Source: CAZUVQ01 sp964623915 (GTDB taxonomy: Bacteria > Bacillota > Clostridia > UMGS1883 > UMGS1540). From it: a stretch of DNA of 25,240 nucleotides. Positions 7,694 through 14,588 of this stretch are shown in pieces. Below the pieces are notes generated by a model. The model was not told the origin of the DNA and searched no databases. It saw only the letters and a program-made list of their open reading frames with translations. Every line of letters begins with the position of its first letter. Position 1 is the first letter of the stretch. The DNA is taken from NCBI GenBank assembly GCA_964623915.1, contig CAZUVQ010000014.1, positions 1 through 25,240 on the forward strand. The letters run 5' to 3'. Position numbers and translations under genes: made by a program.

Positions 7694-7898
7694 AATAAAC
7701 TCCCTTGATATCTACACCCATTCCTGCGGTTATGCTTTTTAGCCGGGACAAATATTTGTTTTCAAGCTTAAGTGCGTGACCGCAGTTCGGGGTGCCGGGG
7801 TTTTTGGTTGTCTGGACAGTTAATGAATTTATACCGTTCTTTTTCAGTTCTTCCTGTACTCTTATAGCTGTTGTCAGACTATTAAATAATACGAACAT
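7686..7898 (-). CDS. DUF3343, putative Se/S carrier-like protein
   Basis: A 70-residue protein matching DUF3343, described in Pfam as a putative Se/S carrier-like family. It opens with FVLFNSLTTAIRVQEELK and has its single conserved cysteine, Cys39, in PNCGHALKLE, a position suited to carrying a persulfide or selenosulfide. The length is normal. The start has AAGGGGGTG about 9 bases upstream. It is the first gene of the unit and overlaps the desulfurase-like gene, so it probably receives sulfur or selenium from that enzyme. In other genomes such proteins sit beside selenium-metabolism genes; none is visible here, so the chalcogen involved is open. Confidence 0.8.
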   Translation of the reverse strand: MFVLFNSLTTAIRVQEELKKNGINSLTVQTTKNPGTPNCGHALKLENKYLSRLKSITAGMGVDIKGVYYE

Positions 7899-8008
7899 AT
7901 GTTTTCACCCCCTTTTCATTATATTCCCCTATTCTATTACCTGTTCCGACTTATTTTAATGTTTGCTCTTTTCTAAGACAGTCAATTGTTTTAATTATAT
8001 TAAAAAAC

Positions 8009-8038
8009 TTGACTTTATTTATGAAAATGTAGTATAGT
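8009..8038 (+). promoter_or_regulatory. Promoter of alaS
   Basis: TTGACT (8009-8014), an 18-base spacer and TATAGT (8033-8038) match five of six consensus bases each. The leader is only about 45 bases, too short for a T-box. Confidence 0.75.
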
Positions 8039-8087
8039 AATATATTATGGAATAATTATGTATTTGCCATTGAAAGGATAGAATTAA

Positions 8088-10727
8088 ATGAAAAAAACAG
8101 GCTTGAATGAAATCAGAGAAAAATATTTAAGTTTTTTTGAAAGCAAGGGTCATCTTCGCCTTCCAAGCTTTCCACTTGTACCGCAAAATGACGCAAGCCT
8201 TCTTTTAATAAATGCCGGTATGGCACCTTTAAAGCCATATTTTTTAGGCAAGGAGGTTCCACCCCACAACAGGGTTACAACGTGTCAGAAATGTATCCGT
8301 ACGCCGGATATCGAGAGGGTCGGCAAAACAGCAAGGCACGGCACGTTCTTTGAAATGCTCGGAAACTTCTCTTTTGGTGATTACTTTAAAGCCGAAGCAA
8401 CAGCTTGGGCATGGGAATTTATCACACAGGTTATGGAAATGCCTATGGACAGGCTGTGGATTACTATATATGAGGACGATGATGAGGCCTTTGATATTTG
8501 GACAAAAAATGTTGGTGTTCCGCCTGACAGAATTGTCCGTATGGGAAAGGAAGATAATTTCTGGGAGATCGGGACAGGCCCATGCGGTCCCTGCTCTGAA
8601 ATCTTTTTTGACCGTGGCATAGAGCACGGCTGCAAAAGTGATGATTGCGCTGTCGGATGTGACTGTGACCGTTTTGTTGAGTTCTGGAACCTTGTATTTA
8701 CACAGTTTGATAAAGATGAAAACGGTAACTATAACCGCCTTGCAAAGCCTAATATTGACACTGGCATGGGGCTTGAACGTATTGCAGCTATAATGCAGGA
8801 TGTTAATAATTTGTTTGAGGTTGATACCATTACTAATATTATGAAGGAAATAGTAAAGGTTGCTGGTATAAAATATGGTGATGATGAGAGAAAAGACGTA
8901 TCTCTTCGTGTTATAACAGACCATATTAGAAGCACAACCTTCATGATTTGTGACAGTGTATTCCCATCAAACGAGGGCAGGGGCTATGTATTGAGAAGGC
9001 TTTTACGCCGTGCTGCACGTCACGGAAAGCTTTTGGGAATTGAAAAGCCGTTTCTTTATAATATTGCAGATACTGTTATAAATGAATCCAAAGGCGCATA
9101 TCCTGAGCTTTTGGAGAAACGTGACTATATTAAGAAAATTATTAAAACAGAAGAAGAAAGCTTTGACGCTACCATAGATACGGGGCTTTTAATGCTATCA
9201 AATTATATTTCTCAACTGAAAAAAGAAGGGAAAAGCATTTTAGACGGAGCTACAACTTTTAAGCTTTACGATACCTACGGTTTTCCTATTGACCTTACTA
9301 TTGAAATACTTGAAGAAAACAATATGAGTGTTGACTGTGAAGGCTTTGAAAAGGAAATGAACGCACAGAAGGAACGTGCCAGAAAAGCAAGAAACATAGG
9401 TGAGGATGCTGCATGGAGCGAGGATGTTTTCGCAAAGCTTGATAAGGCGATGAAAACCGAGTTTATAGGCTATAACAAATATGAATGCCGTGGCAAGGTT
9501 ACGGCATTAATAGTTGACGGGAGCATTACTGAATCTGCCAATGAAAATGCAATTGCTGCCATAATTTTAGATAAAACGGTATTTTACGGAGAAAGTGGTG
9601 GTCAGACAGGTGACATTGGCAAGCTTGAAAACTCAAATATGAGTGCTGAAGTTACCGAATGCAAAAAATTGCCTGACGGAAAAATTGTTCATTTTGTAAA
9701 TATTATTAAAGGCACACTATCTGTTGGAGACGAGCTTACATTAAAAGTAAATTCAGAAAAAAGACGGGCAACCGAAAGAAACCACAGCGCAACTCATCTT
9801 TTGCAAAAAGCCCTTCGTGCTGTTTTGGGAGACCATGTTACGCAGTCAGGCTCATTTGTAAGCCCTGACAGATTAAGGTTTGATTTTTCACACTTTGAAG
9901 CTTTGACCCCTTCTCAGATACGAGAGGTAGAACAAATAGTAAACAAAGCCATTTTTGCATCTCTTCCCGTTACAAAAACAGAGATGAGCCGACAAGATGC
10001 TTTGAAAATGGGTGCGATGGCACTGTTTGGAGAGAAATACGGTGAAACTGTAAGAGTTGTTAAAATGGGGGATTTCTCTACTGAGCTTTGCGGCGGCTGT
10101 CACGTAAACAACACAAGCGAAATTGGTCTTTTCAAGCTAATTAGCGAATCGAGTGCGGCAGCAGGTATCAGAAGAATTGAAGGAATTACAGGCACTACGG
10201 TGCTGGAATATATTTATGAGACAGAGTTAAAGGTTTCTGGAACAGCAGATATATTAAAGGCAAATACTTCAGAGCTTGAGGCAAAGGCACAAGCCTTTAT
10301 GGATAGTTTTAAAGACTTGCAGAGAGAAAATTCAAAACTGCGTGAAAAGCTTGCAGGAAATCAATTTGACAGTATTCTTTCAAATATCAGAAATATTTCC
10401 GGTATTGATGTTGTGAGTGCAAGAATCGATGGATTCGGTGTAGATGAGCTTCGCAATATGGGTGACAGATTCAAAGAAAAAACAAAGTGCGGTTATATTC
10501 TGCTGGCAAGCCTTAAGGACGATAAAATAACATTTGTTTCTATGGCAACCCCAGAAGCTGTTTCAAAGGGCGTGCATGCCGGAAATATAGTTCGTGAAGC
10601 GGCAAAAATCACCGGCGGCGGCGGTGGCGGAAAACCCGACAGCGCACAAGCAGGCGGAAGACTGCCCGAAAAAATAGATGAGGCACTGTCAGTGGTTGAA
10701 GAAATTATCAAGGCGACAGTAAAATAA
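8088..10727 (+). CDS. alaS: Alanine-tRNA ligase
   Basis: An 879-residue class II synthetase that charges tRNA-Ala in the cytoplasm; the length is that of full bacterial AlaRS. The catalytic domain starts with NEIREKYLSFFESKGH and contains TCQKCIRTPDIERVG and the GTGPCGPCSEI loop. The editing domain carries the zinc-type residues His566 and His570 (HSATH) and Cys668 and His672 (CGGCH), which clear mischarged Ser and Gly. The C-terminal C-Ala domain ends in the expected glycine-rich segment (GGGGGGKPDSAQAGG). The ATG follows GAAAGGA. The HIT gene begins 18 bases downstream, so the two are probably co-transcribed. No T-box is present in the leader. Confidence 0.98.
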   Translation: MKKTGLNEIREKYLSFFESKGHLRLPSFPLVPQNDASLLLINAGMAPLKPYFLGKEVPPHNRVTTCQKCIRTPDIERVGKTARHGTFFEMLGNFSFGDYFKAEATAWAWEFITQVMEMPMDRLWITIYEDDDEAFDIWTKNVGVPPDRIVRMGKEDNFWEIGTGPCGPCSEIFFDRGIEHGCKSDDCAVGCDCDRFVEFWNLVFTQFDKDENGNYNRLAKPNIDTGMGLERIAAIMQDVNNLFEVDTITNIMKEIVKVAGIKYGDDERKDVSLRVITDHIRSTTFMICDSVFPSNEGRGYVLRRLLRRAARHGKLLGIEKPFLYNIADTVINESKGAYPELLEKRDYIKKIIKTEEESFDATIDTGLLMLSNYISQLKKEGKSILDGATTFKLYDTYGFPIDLTIEILEENNMSVDCEGFEKEMNAQKERARKARNIGEDAAWSEDVFAKLDKAMKTEFIGYNKYECRGKVTALIVDGSITESANENAIAAIILDKTVFYGESGGQTGDIGKLENSNMSAEVTECKKLPDGKIVHFVNIIKGTLSVGDELTLKVNSEKRRATERNHSATHLLQKALRAVLGDHVTQSGSFVSPDRLRFDFSHFEALTPSQIREVEQIVNKAIFASLPVTKTEMSRQDALKMGAMALFGEKYGETVRVVKMGDFSTELCGGCHVNNTSEIGLFKLISESSAAAGIRRIEGITGTTVLEYIYETELKVSGTADILKANTSELEAKAQAFMDSFKDLQRENSKLREKLAGNQFDSILSNIRNISGIDVVSARIDGFGVDELRNMGDRFKEKTKCGYILLASLKDDKITFVSMATPEAVSKGVHAGNIVREAAKITGGGGGGKPDSAQAGGRLPEKIDEALSVVEEIIKATVK

Positions 10728-10745
10728 TTAATGGAGGCAAAATTC

Positions 10746-11090
10746 ATGGAAGATTGTTTATTCTGCAAAATCGCAAGCGGTAAAATTCCTTCAAAAAAAA
10801 TATATGAAGATGAGTATTGTTATGCATTTTATGATATAAGCCCGGCATCTCCTGTTCATTTTCTTATAATCCCGAAAGAGCATATTGATTCTGCTAATAC
10901 AATTACCCCCGAAAATTCTCATATTATTGCAAAAATTTTCGAGGTTATACCGCAAATTGCGGCAAAACTCGGCATTGAGAAAGACGGGTACAGAATAGTT
11001 AACAACTGCGGAAAAAACGCAATGCAGTCAGTCTTGCATCTGCATTTTCATGTGCTGGGCGGCAGAAGTCTCACATGGCCTCCCGGTTGA
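10746..11090 (+). CDS. HIT-family nucleotide hydrolase (HinT-like)
   Basis: A 114-residue histidine-triad protein. It starts with CLFCKIASGKIPSKKIYED and ends with the triad HLHFH (His98, His100, His102), the middle or last of which acts as the nucleophile in this superfamily. Bacterial HinT proteins hydrolyse adenosine phosphoramidates and aminoacyl-AMP, which makes a place behind alaS sensible: it may clear adenylate leaked by the synthetase (inference). I chose the ATG at 10746 because GGAGG lies at 10733-10737. The earlier ATG at 10731 overlaps that binding site. It lies between alaS and the truncated transporter on the same strand. Confidence 0.93.
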   Translation: MEDCLFCKIASGKIPSKKIYEDEYCYAFYDISPASPVHFLIIPKEHIDSANTITPENSHIIAKIFEVIPQIAAKLGIEKDGYRIVNNCGKNAMQSVLHLHFHVLGGRSLTWPPG

Positions 11091-11125
11091 TAAAAAGTAT
11101 TAAAAAATACGCTAAGGAAAATTAT

Positions 11126-11524
11126 ATGCAAACTAAAATTAAATCAACAATACTTCTTTTTCTGACAGCAATGATATGGGGGCTTTCCTTTGTAGCACAA
11201 AAAGAGGGGTCTTTATTGGTGGGAACATTCACCTTTAACGGCGTTCGCTTTGCGCTTGGGGCAATATCTATCATACCTGTTATATTTGTTTTTGAAAAGG
11301 AAGTATTTGACAAAGTAAAAGTAAAAAACACAATGAAAGCCGGGGTTATTGCAGGCACCATTTTATTTATAGCATCTTCACTGCAGCAGGCAGGCATTTT
11401 TGTAACGCAAAACGCCGGCAAATCCGGATTTATCACAGGGCTTTATATTGTGCTTTCACAGCTTGACCCTACTAAAATATTCAGAAAACGAAAAGAAATT
11501 AACTGCGGACAGCAATCCCTATGA
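11126..11524 (+). pseudogene. Truncated DMT/EamA-family transporter
   Basis: The first roughly 110 residues are a clear drug/metabolite transporter N-terminus: LLFLTAMIWGLSFVAQKEG in segment 1, FNGVRFALGAISIIPV in segment 2, then two more segments and the family motif GKSGFITGLYIVL. Functional relatives have about 290-300 residues and ten membrane segments. Here the frame leaves the family directly after GLYIVL and ends with a charged, unfamiliar tail of about 20 residues. The second EamA repeat is absent, which points to a 3' deletion whose junction lies near 11455-11465. The ATG at 11126 has AAGGAA upstream. It abuts the convergent DUF3006 gene, 10 bases away. A product with four segments is unlikely to transport. 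Confidence 0.75.
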
Positions 11525-11534
11525 TTTCAAAATA

Positions 11535-11735
11535 TTAGTCATCAAAAAGCTTGTTCACTTTATTTATTATTTCAGTTTCTCTGTTTTTTGTTTTAACATC
11601 ATTGTATATTATCTCCAAAATTGCCCCTTCTTTGGCATGAGGGGGTATTAACTCTTTTGGCATATCTATCATTTTTCCATCAGGCATTTGTACTACTGCA
11701 AAGTTGCCTTCATATCTATCAATGATTACTTGCAT
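11535..11735 (-). CDS. DUF3006 family protein
   Basis: A 66-residue protein starting MQVIIDRYEGNFAVVQMPDGK, the typical start of DUF3006, with the family's short beta-rich body and a charged helical tail. Its function is unknown. In Clostridia DUF3006 is commonly found next to genes for ComEC-like metallo-beta-lactamase-fold hydrolases, exactly as here: the hydrolase gene ends 13 bases upstream. AAGGAGG lies about 8 bases before the ATG. The two are almost certainly one operon. Confidence 0.85.
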   Translation of the reverse strand: MQVIIDRYEGNFAVVQMPDGKMIDMPKELIPPHAKEGAILEIIYNDVKTKNRETEIINKVNKLFDD

Positions 11736-11748
11736 AACAAGTTCCTCC

Positions 11749-12978
11749 TTATCTTAGCGGCGCATTACTTTGTATTACCGAAGCATTTTTATCAATTGTT
11801 ATGTTGTTTCCATCAGATGTAGCTATAATTGTGCCAACTTCATCCGTTCTGTAAATATTAATTCCAAAACTACTCAATAAACCTAACACCTCTTGAGTTG
11901 GATGTCCATATCTGTTTCCTGCCCCAACTGAAATAACAGCATATTGAGGTAAAACCTTTTTCAGAAAAGACTGTGATGTTGAAGAATTTGAACCATGATG
12001 CCCGGCTTTAAGAACATCAGTTTTTACATCTGCTGTTATCTGACTTTCGGATAACTCCTCTGCATCGCCCATAAATAAGAAAGTTTTATTAAAGTACGTA
12101 AGCTTTATAACTGCCGAGTAGTTATTCAAATCATCATATGAATCTGAAACAGGGGCAATTATGTCAATACATAAGCCGTTTGAATTTATAATATTGACAC
12201 CTGCTTCAGCACTATTTATTTTAAGGCCTTTGCTTTGAATTGCATTTAACACCTCCTCAAATGCTTTTGTTGTGTTTACTGCTTTTGGCATATAAATATT
12301 GCCAATATCAAAAACATTGATAATTGTGTCCAGCCCGCCTATATGGTCCTCATGTGGATGTGTGCCTATAACGTAATCAAGCGTTCTGATTCCTTGGTTT
12401 TTTATATAATCAACAACTAAAGCACCGTCACCGTTATTCCCGGCATCTATTAGAATATTCTGACCATTCGGAAGCAAAATCAATATGCTGTCAGCCTGAC
12501 CTACATCAATATAATGAACACTGAGATTTCTTTGAGGCGTATTATCGCCATCAGTAATATATATTGTTTTAGTTTTTTCTTGCCAACCGACAAAGCAGTT
12601 CAAACTTGCCGCAATAAAACGAACAGGCACGAAAGTTCTGCCATTTATAATTTTAGCAGGAACATCAAGCATTACTTGTATATCATTAACCTTGGCAGAA
12701 GTACTTCCTACTACAAGAGTAATCTGTAAGGTATCTTTCTGTCCTGTTATTGTCCGAGTATTTTCATTCCATCTCACACTCGCACCTAAAGACTCAAAAA
12801 TTGCTCGCATGGGAACTAAAGTTCTGCCGTCTTCTATTACGGGATGCTGGTCAAATATTACGGGATTGTTATTTACCAAAACACTAATATCATCTTGTGC
12901 ATATATGGGTATTGCCGATAAAGTTATGCAGACTATTACCAATAAAGCAACAAGAATTTTGATTTGTTTTTTCACCAT
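11749..12978 (-). CDS. Secreted stalk-domain metallo-beta-lactamase-fold hydrolase (ComEC-like)
   Basis: A 409-residue exported protein. Residues 1-28 are a signal peptide (KKQIKI, hydrophobic core, cleavage likely after IYAQ). Residues 30-143 are a copper amine oxidase N-terminal-like stalk domain with its duplicated motif, DGRTLVPMRAIFESLGA and NGRTFVPVRFIAASL; this domain is believed to bind the cell wall and does not imply oxidase activity. From about 152 onward lies a metallo-beta-lactamase fold of the ComEC C-terminal type: the metal motif THPHEDH (206-212), FLFMGDAE and KAGHHGSN. Such domains are metal-dependent hydrolases, perhaps nucleases or phosphodiesterases, acting outside the cell; the substrate is not known. 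The ATG has AAGGAG about 9 bases upstream. The DUF3006 gene follows in the same operon. Confidence 0.88.
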   Translation of the reverse strand: MVKKQIKILVALLVIVCITLSAIPIYAQDDISVLVNNNPVIFDQHPVIEDGRTLVPMRAIFESLGASVRWNENTRTITGQKDTLQITLVVGSTSAKVNDIQVMLDVPAKIINGRTFVPVRFIAASLNCFVGWQEKTKTIYITDGDNTPQRNLSVHYIDVGQADSILILLPNGQNILIDAGNNGDGALVVDYIKNQGIRTLDYVIGTHPHEDHIGGLDTIINVFDIGNIYMPKAVNTTKAFEEVLNAIQSKGLKINSAEAGVNIINSNGLCIDIIAPVSDSYDDLNNYSAVIKLTYFNKTFLFMGDAEELSESQITADVKTDVLKAGHHGSNSSTSQSFLKKVLPQYAVISVGAGNRYGHPTQEVLGLLSSFGINIYRTDEVGTIIATSDGNNITIDKNASVIQSNAPLR

Positions 12979-13046
12979 GCTATCGGGCTCCTTATCTTAG
13001 TAATGCTTATTCATGATTGCATAATTGCCTACAAATTATAAAAATA

Positions 13047-13071
13047 GCGGGACAGAAAAACTCTGCCCCGC
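13047..13071 (-). terminator. Intrinsic terminator of the cold-shock gene
   Basis: On the minus strand a 9-bp GC-rich stem (13063-13071 with 13047-13055, one G-T pair) and a 7-base loop are followed by TATTTTTATAATTT. It lies 18 bases after the csp stop codon. Confidence 0.85.
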
Positions 13072-13089
13072 CACATGTTTTGGGTTTAA

Positions 13090-13302
13090 CTAAGCAATAC
13101 AAACATTAACAGCTCTGAGCTTGCGGCTGTTTTTAGGATCTGTCTCTGTATCGAATGTAACCTTCTGGCCTTCGTTTAAAGACTTGTATCCATCAGATTT
13201 GATTGAAGAAAAATGTACAAATACATCTTCTCCGCCATTGTCGTTGGAAATAAAGCCAAAGCCTTTTTCCGAATTAAACCATTTAACTGTACCGTTATTC
13301 AT
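13090..13302 (-). CDS. Cold-shock protein of the CspA family
   Basis: A 70-residue single cold-shock domain that binds single-stranded RNA and DNA and acts as an RNA chaperone. It opens with NNGTVKWFNSEKGFGFI, containing RNP1 (KGFGFI), followed by RNP2 (VFVHF) and the closing VTFDTETDPKNSRKLRAVNV. I chose the ATG at 13300-13302 because GGAGG lies 7 bases upstream and the product then has the normal length. The frame extends upstream, but that part is leader. The gene has its own promoter, a leader of about 120 bases with a large hairpin, and its own terminator, so it is monocistronic. Confidence 0.95.
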   Translation of the reverse strand: MNNGTVKWFNSEKGFGFISNDNGGEDVFVHFSSIKSDGYKSLNEGQKVTFDTETDPKNSRKLRAVNVCIA

Positions 13303-13422
13303 TGGGTACCTCCATAAAATATATTTTTGTACCCAATAAAAAGAAAAACTCACATAATTGCGCAAGCCATCAAACAACAATGATCCGCAAACATGTGAGG
13401 ATAAAGCAATTATCTTGAATAC
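13303..13422 (-). promoter_or_regulatory. Structured cold-shock 5' leader
   Basis: The leader between the predicted start of transcription and the ATG can fold into a long interrupted hairpin. CTCACAT pairs with ATGTGAG (13393-13399 and 13349-13355), TTGCG with CGCAA (13386-13390 and 13358-13362), and ATCA with TGAT (13381-13384 and 13369-13372) near the loop. Long structured leaders that sense temperature are typical of cspA genes. Confidence 0.6.
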
Positions 13423-13428
13423 AGTCGT

Positions 13429-13457
13429 AGTATATCACAAGAAAAAGAAAAAGTCAA
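13429..13457 (-). promoter_or_regulatory. Promoter of the cold-shock gene
   Basis: On the minus strand TTGACT (13452-13457), a 17-base spacer and TATACT (13429-13434) each match five of six consensus positions. Confidence 0.8.
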
Positions 13458-13486
13458 GAAAAATTTAAAAATAATTTTAAATTCCC

Positions 13487-14026
13487 TTATCTTTTCCCAA
13501 AATAATTATATACTTTTCTGTAATTCATAATTCTGTTTACATACTTTTCAGTTTCATTGTAGGGAATTGTGCTCAATGTAAGCCCGTCGTTTGAGTACTT
13601 ATCGTTTATCAGCCATTTGTCAACATTACCATGCCCTGCGTTATATGCGGCAACAGCCGTTCTCTCATTACCGTTATACATTTTAAGAAGATAGGAAAGG
13701 TAATATGTGCCTATCTCAATGCTCGTACCCGGGTCAAAAAGATCAAGGTCTTTATAGCCGATTTTATCACCGCACCAGACGGCTGTACTCTCCATAAGCT
13801 GCATCAGGCCCTTTGCCCCTTTTCTTGAAACTGCATCAGCCTTAAAATTGCTTTCCGCTTTTATTAGGGCGTATACAAGGCTTTTATCAACACCATATTT
13901 TTCTGAATAAACCTCCACATACTCCCTGTAACTCTGCGGAAAAAGCCCATGAATAAACTTTGGAATATATGAGATTACTGTTGCCGCTATTATAATAAAA
14001 GCTGCAAGCTTAAATAATTTTTTCAT
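13487..14026 (-). CDS. Membrane-anchored lytic transglycosylase (SLT domain)
   Basis: A 179-residue protein with an N-terminal membrane anchor or signal (residues 4-22) and a soluble-lytic-transglycosylase domain that cleaves the glycan strands of peptidoglycan to leave 1,6-anhydro-muramic ends. The catalytic glutamate is Glu58 in ALIKAESNF, followed by KGAKGLMQLM and the AAYNAG motif that lines the groove. The domain fills most of the protein. I chose the ATG at 14024-14026, inside the last codons of coaE and therefore translationally coupled. A TTG at 14042-14044 would add six residues. It is the last gene of the long acn-to-coaE run; I find no clear hairpin after it. Confidence 0.88.
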   Translation of the reverse strand: MKKLFKLAAFIIIAATVISYIPKFIHGLFPQSYREYVEVYSEKYGVDKSLVYALIKAESNFKADAVSRKGAKGLMQLMESTAVWCGDKIGYKDLDLFDPGTSIEIGTYYLSYLLKMYNGNERTAVAAYNAGHGNVDKWLINDKYSNDGLTLSTIPYNETEKYVNRIMNYRKVYNYFGKR

Positions 14027-14588
14027 CTTTGCACCATTTTTCAACCCTATTTTTTAACTCGTTAATATCGCCGTTATTACAAAAAACAACATCCGCCATC
14101 TTTTCGTACTCAGCATCAGATAACTGACATGCAATACGATTTCTGGCATATTCCTCCGAAATGCTGTCACGAATAATAATTCTTTTCACTCTTTCATTTT
14201 TGTCAGCAGTTACAAATATTAAATAAGAGGGAGTAACAAACCCATCAGGCGGAAGAGCCGCATCAATTACTGCAGTACCTTCCCCCACTCTTAAAATAAG
14301 CTGCTCTTTTATATACTTATGAGTTATTCTATTTAGTATTCTCAACTTTTCAGAGTCAGAAAAAACCTGTTCACCTAATTTTTTTCTGTCTATGGTCCCA
14401 TCAGGCAAAAGAATACCGGCCCCGAAAGCAGCAATTGTTTCAAAGTATGCACTCTGACCTTTATCCATAATTTTTTTTGAAATCTCATCAGCATCCACAA
14501 CCTTTAAGCCAAGGCTACGCAATATTTGCGCTACAGTTGACTTTCCGCTTCCGCTTCCCCCCATAAGCCATATAATCTTACTTTGCAT
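14010..14588 (-). CDS. coaE: Dephospho-CoA kinase
   Basis: A 192-residue P-loop kinase for the last step of coenzyme A synthesis, phosphorylation of the 3'-OH of dephospho-CoA. The P-loop is GGSGSGKS (10-17), followed by the DADEIS substrate motif, LNRITHKYI, and the lid region with RIIIRD and RNRIACQ. Length is normal. The ATG at 14588 has AGGAG 8 bases upstream and lies inside the last codons of polA; a longer reading frame exists, but its extra residues lie within polA. polA-coaE-lytic transglycosylase is a familiar order in Clostridia, there usually without mutM between polA and coaE. Confidence 0.93.
   Translation of the reverse strand: MQSKIIWLMGGSGSGKSTVAQILRSLGLKVVDADEISKKIMDKGQSAYFETIAAFGAGILLPDGTIDRKKLGEQVFSDSEKLRILNRITHKYIKEQLILRVGEGTAVIDAALPPDGFVTPSYLIFVTADKNERVKRIIIRDSISEEYARNRIACQLSDAEYEKMADVVFCNNGDINELKNRVEKWCKDEKII

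Noticed and set aside
7899..8087. Possible T-box riboswitch before alaS
   Set aside because: The promoter at 8009-8038 leaves a leader of about 45 bases, with no room for a specifier stem, T-box sequence and terminator.
8244..8924. 226-codon minus-strand open frame opposite alaS
   Set aside because: It lies wholly inside the alaS coding region, has no ribosome binding site or recognisable motif, and its composition is that of an antisense shadow.
10493..10768. Proline-rich 91-codon minus-strand frame opposite the alaS end
   Set aside because: The proline run is the antisense of the glycine-rich end of AlaRS, a coding shadow.
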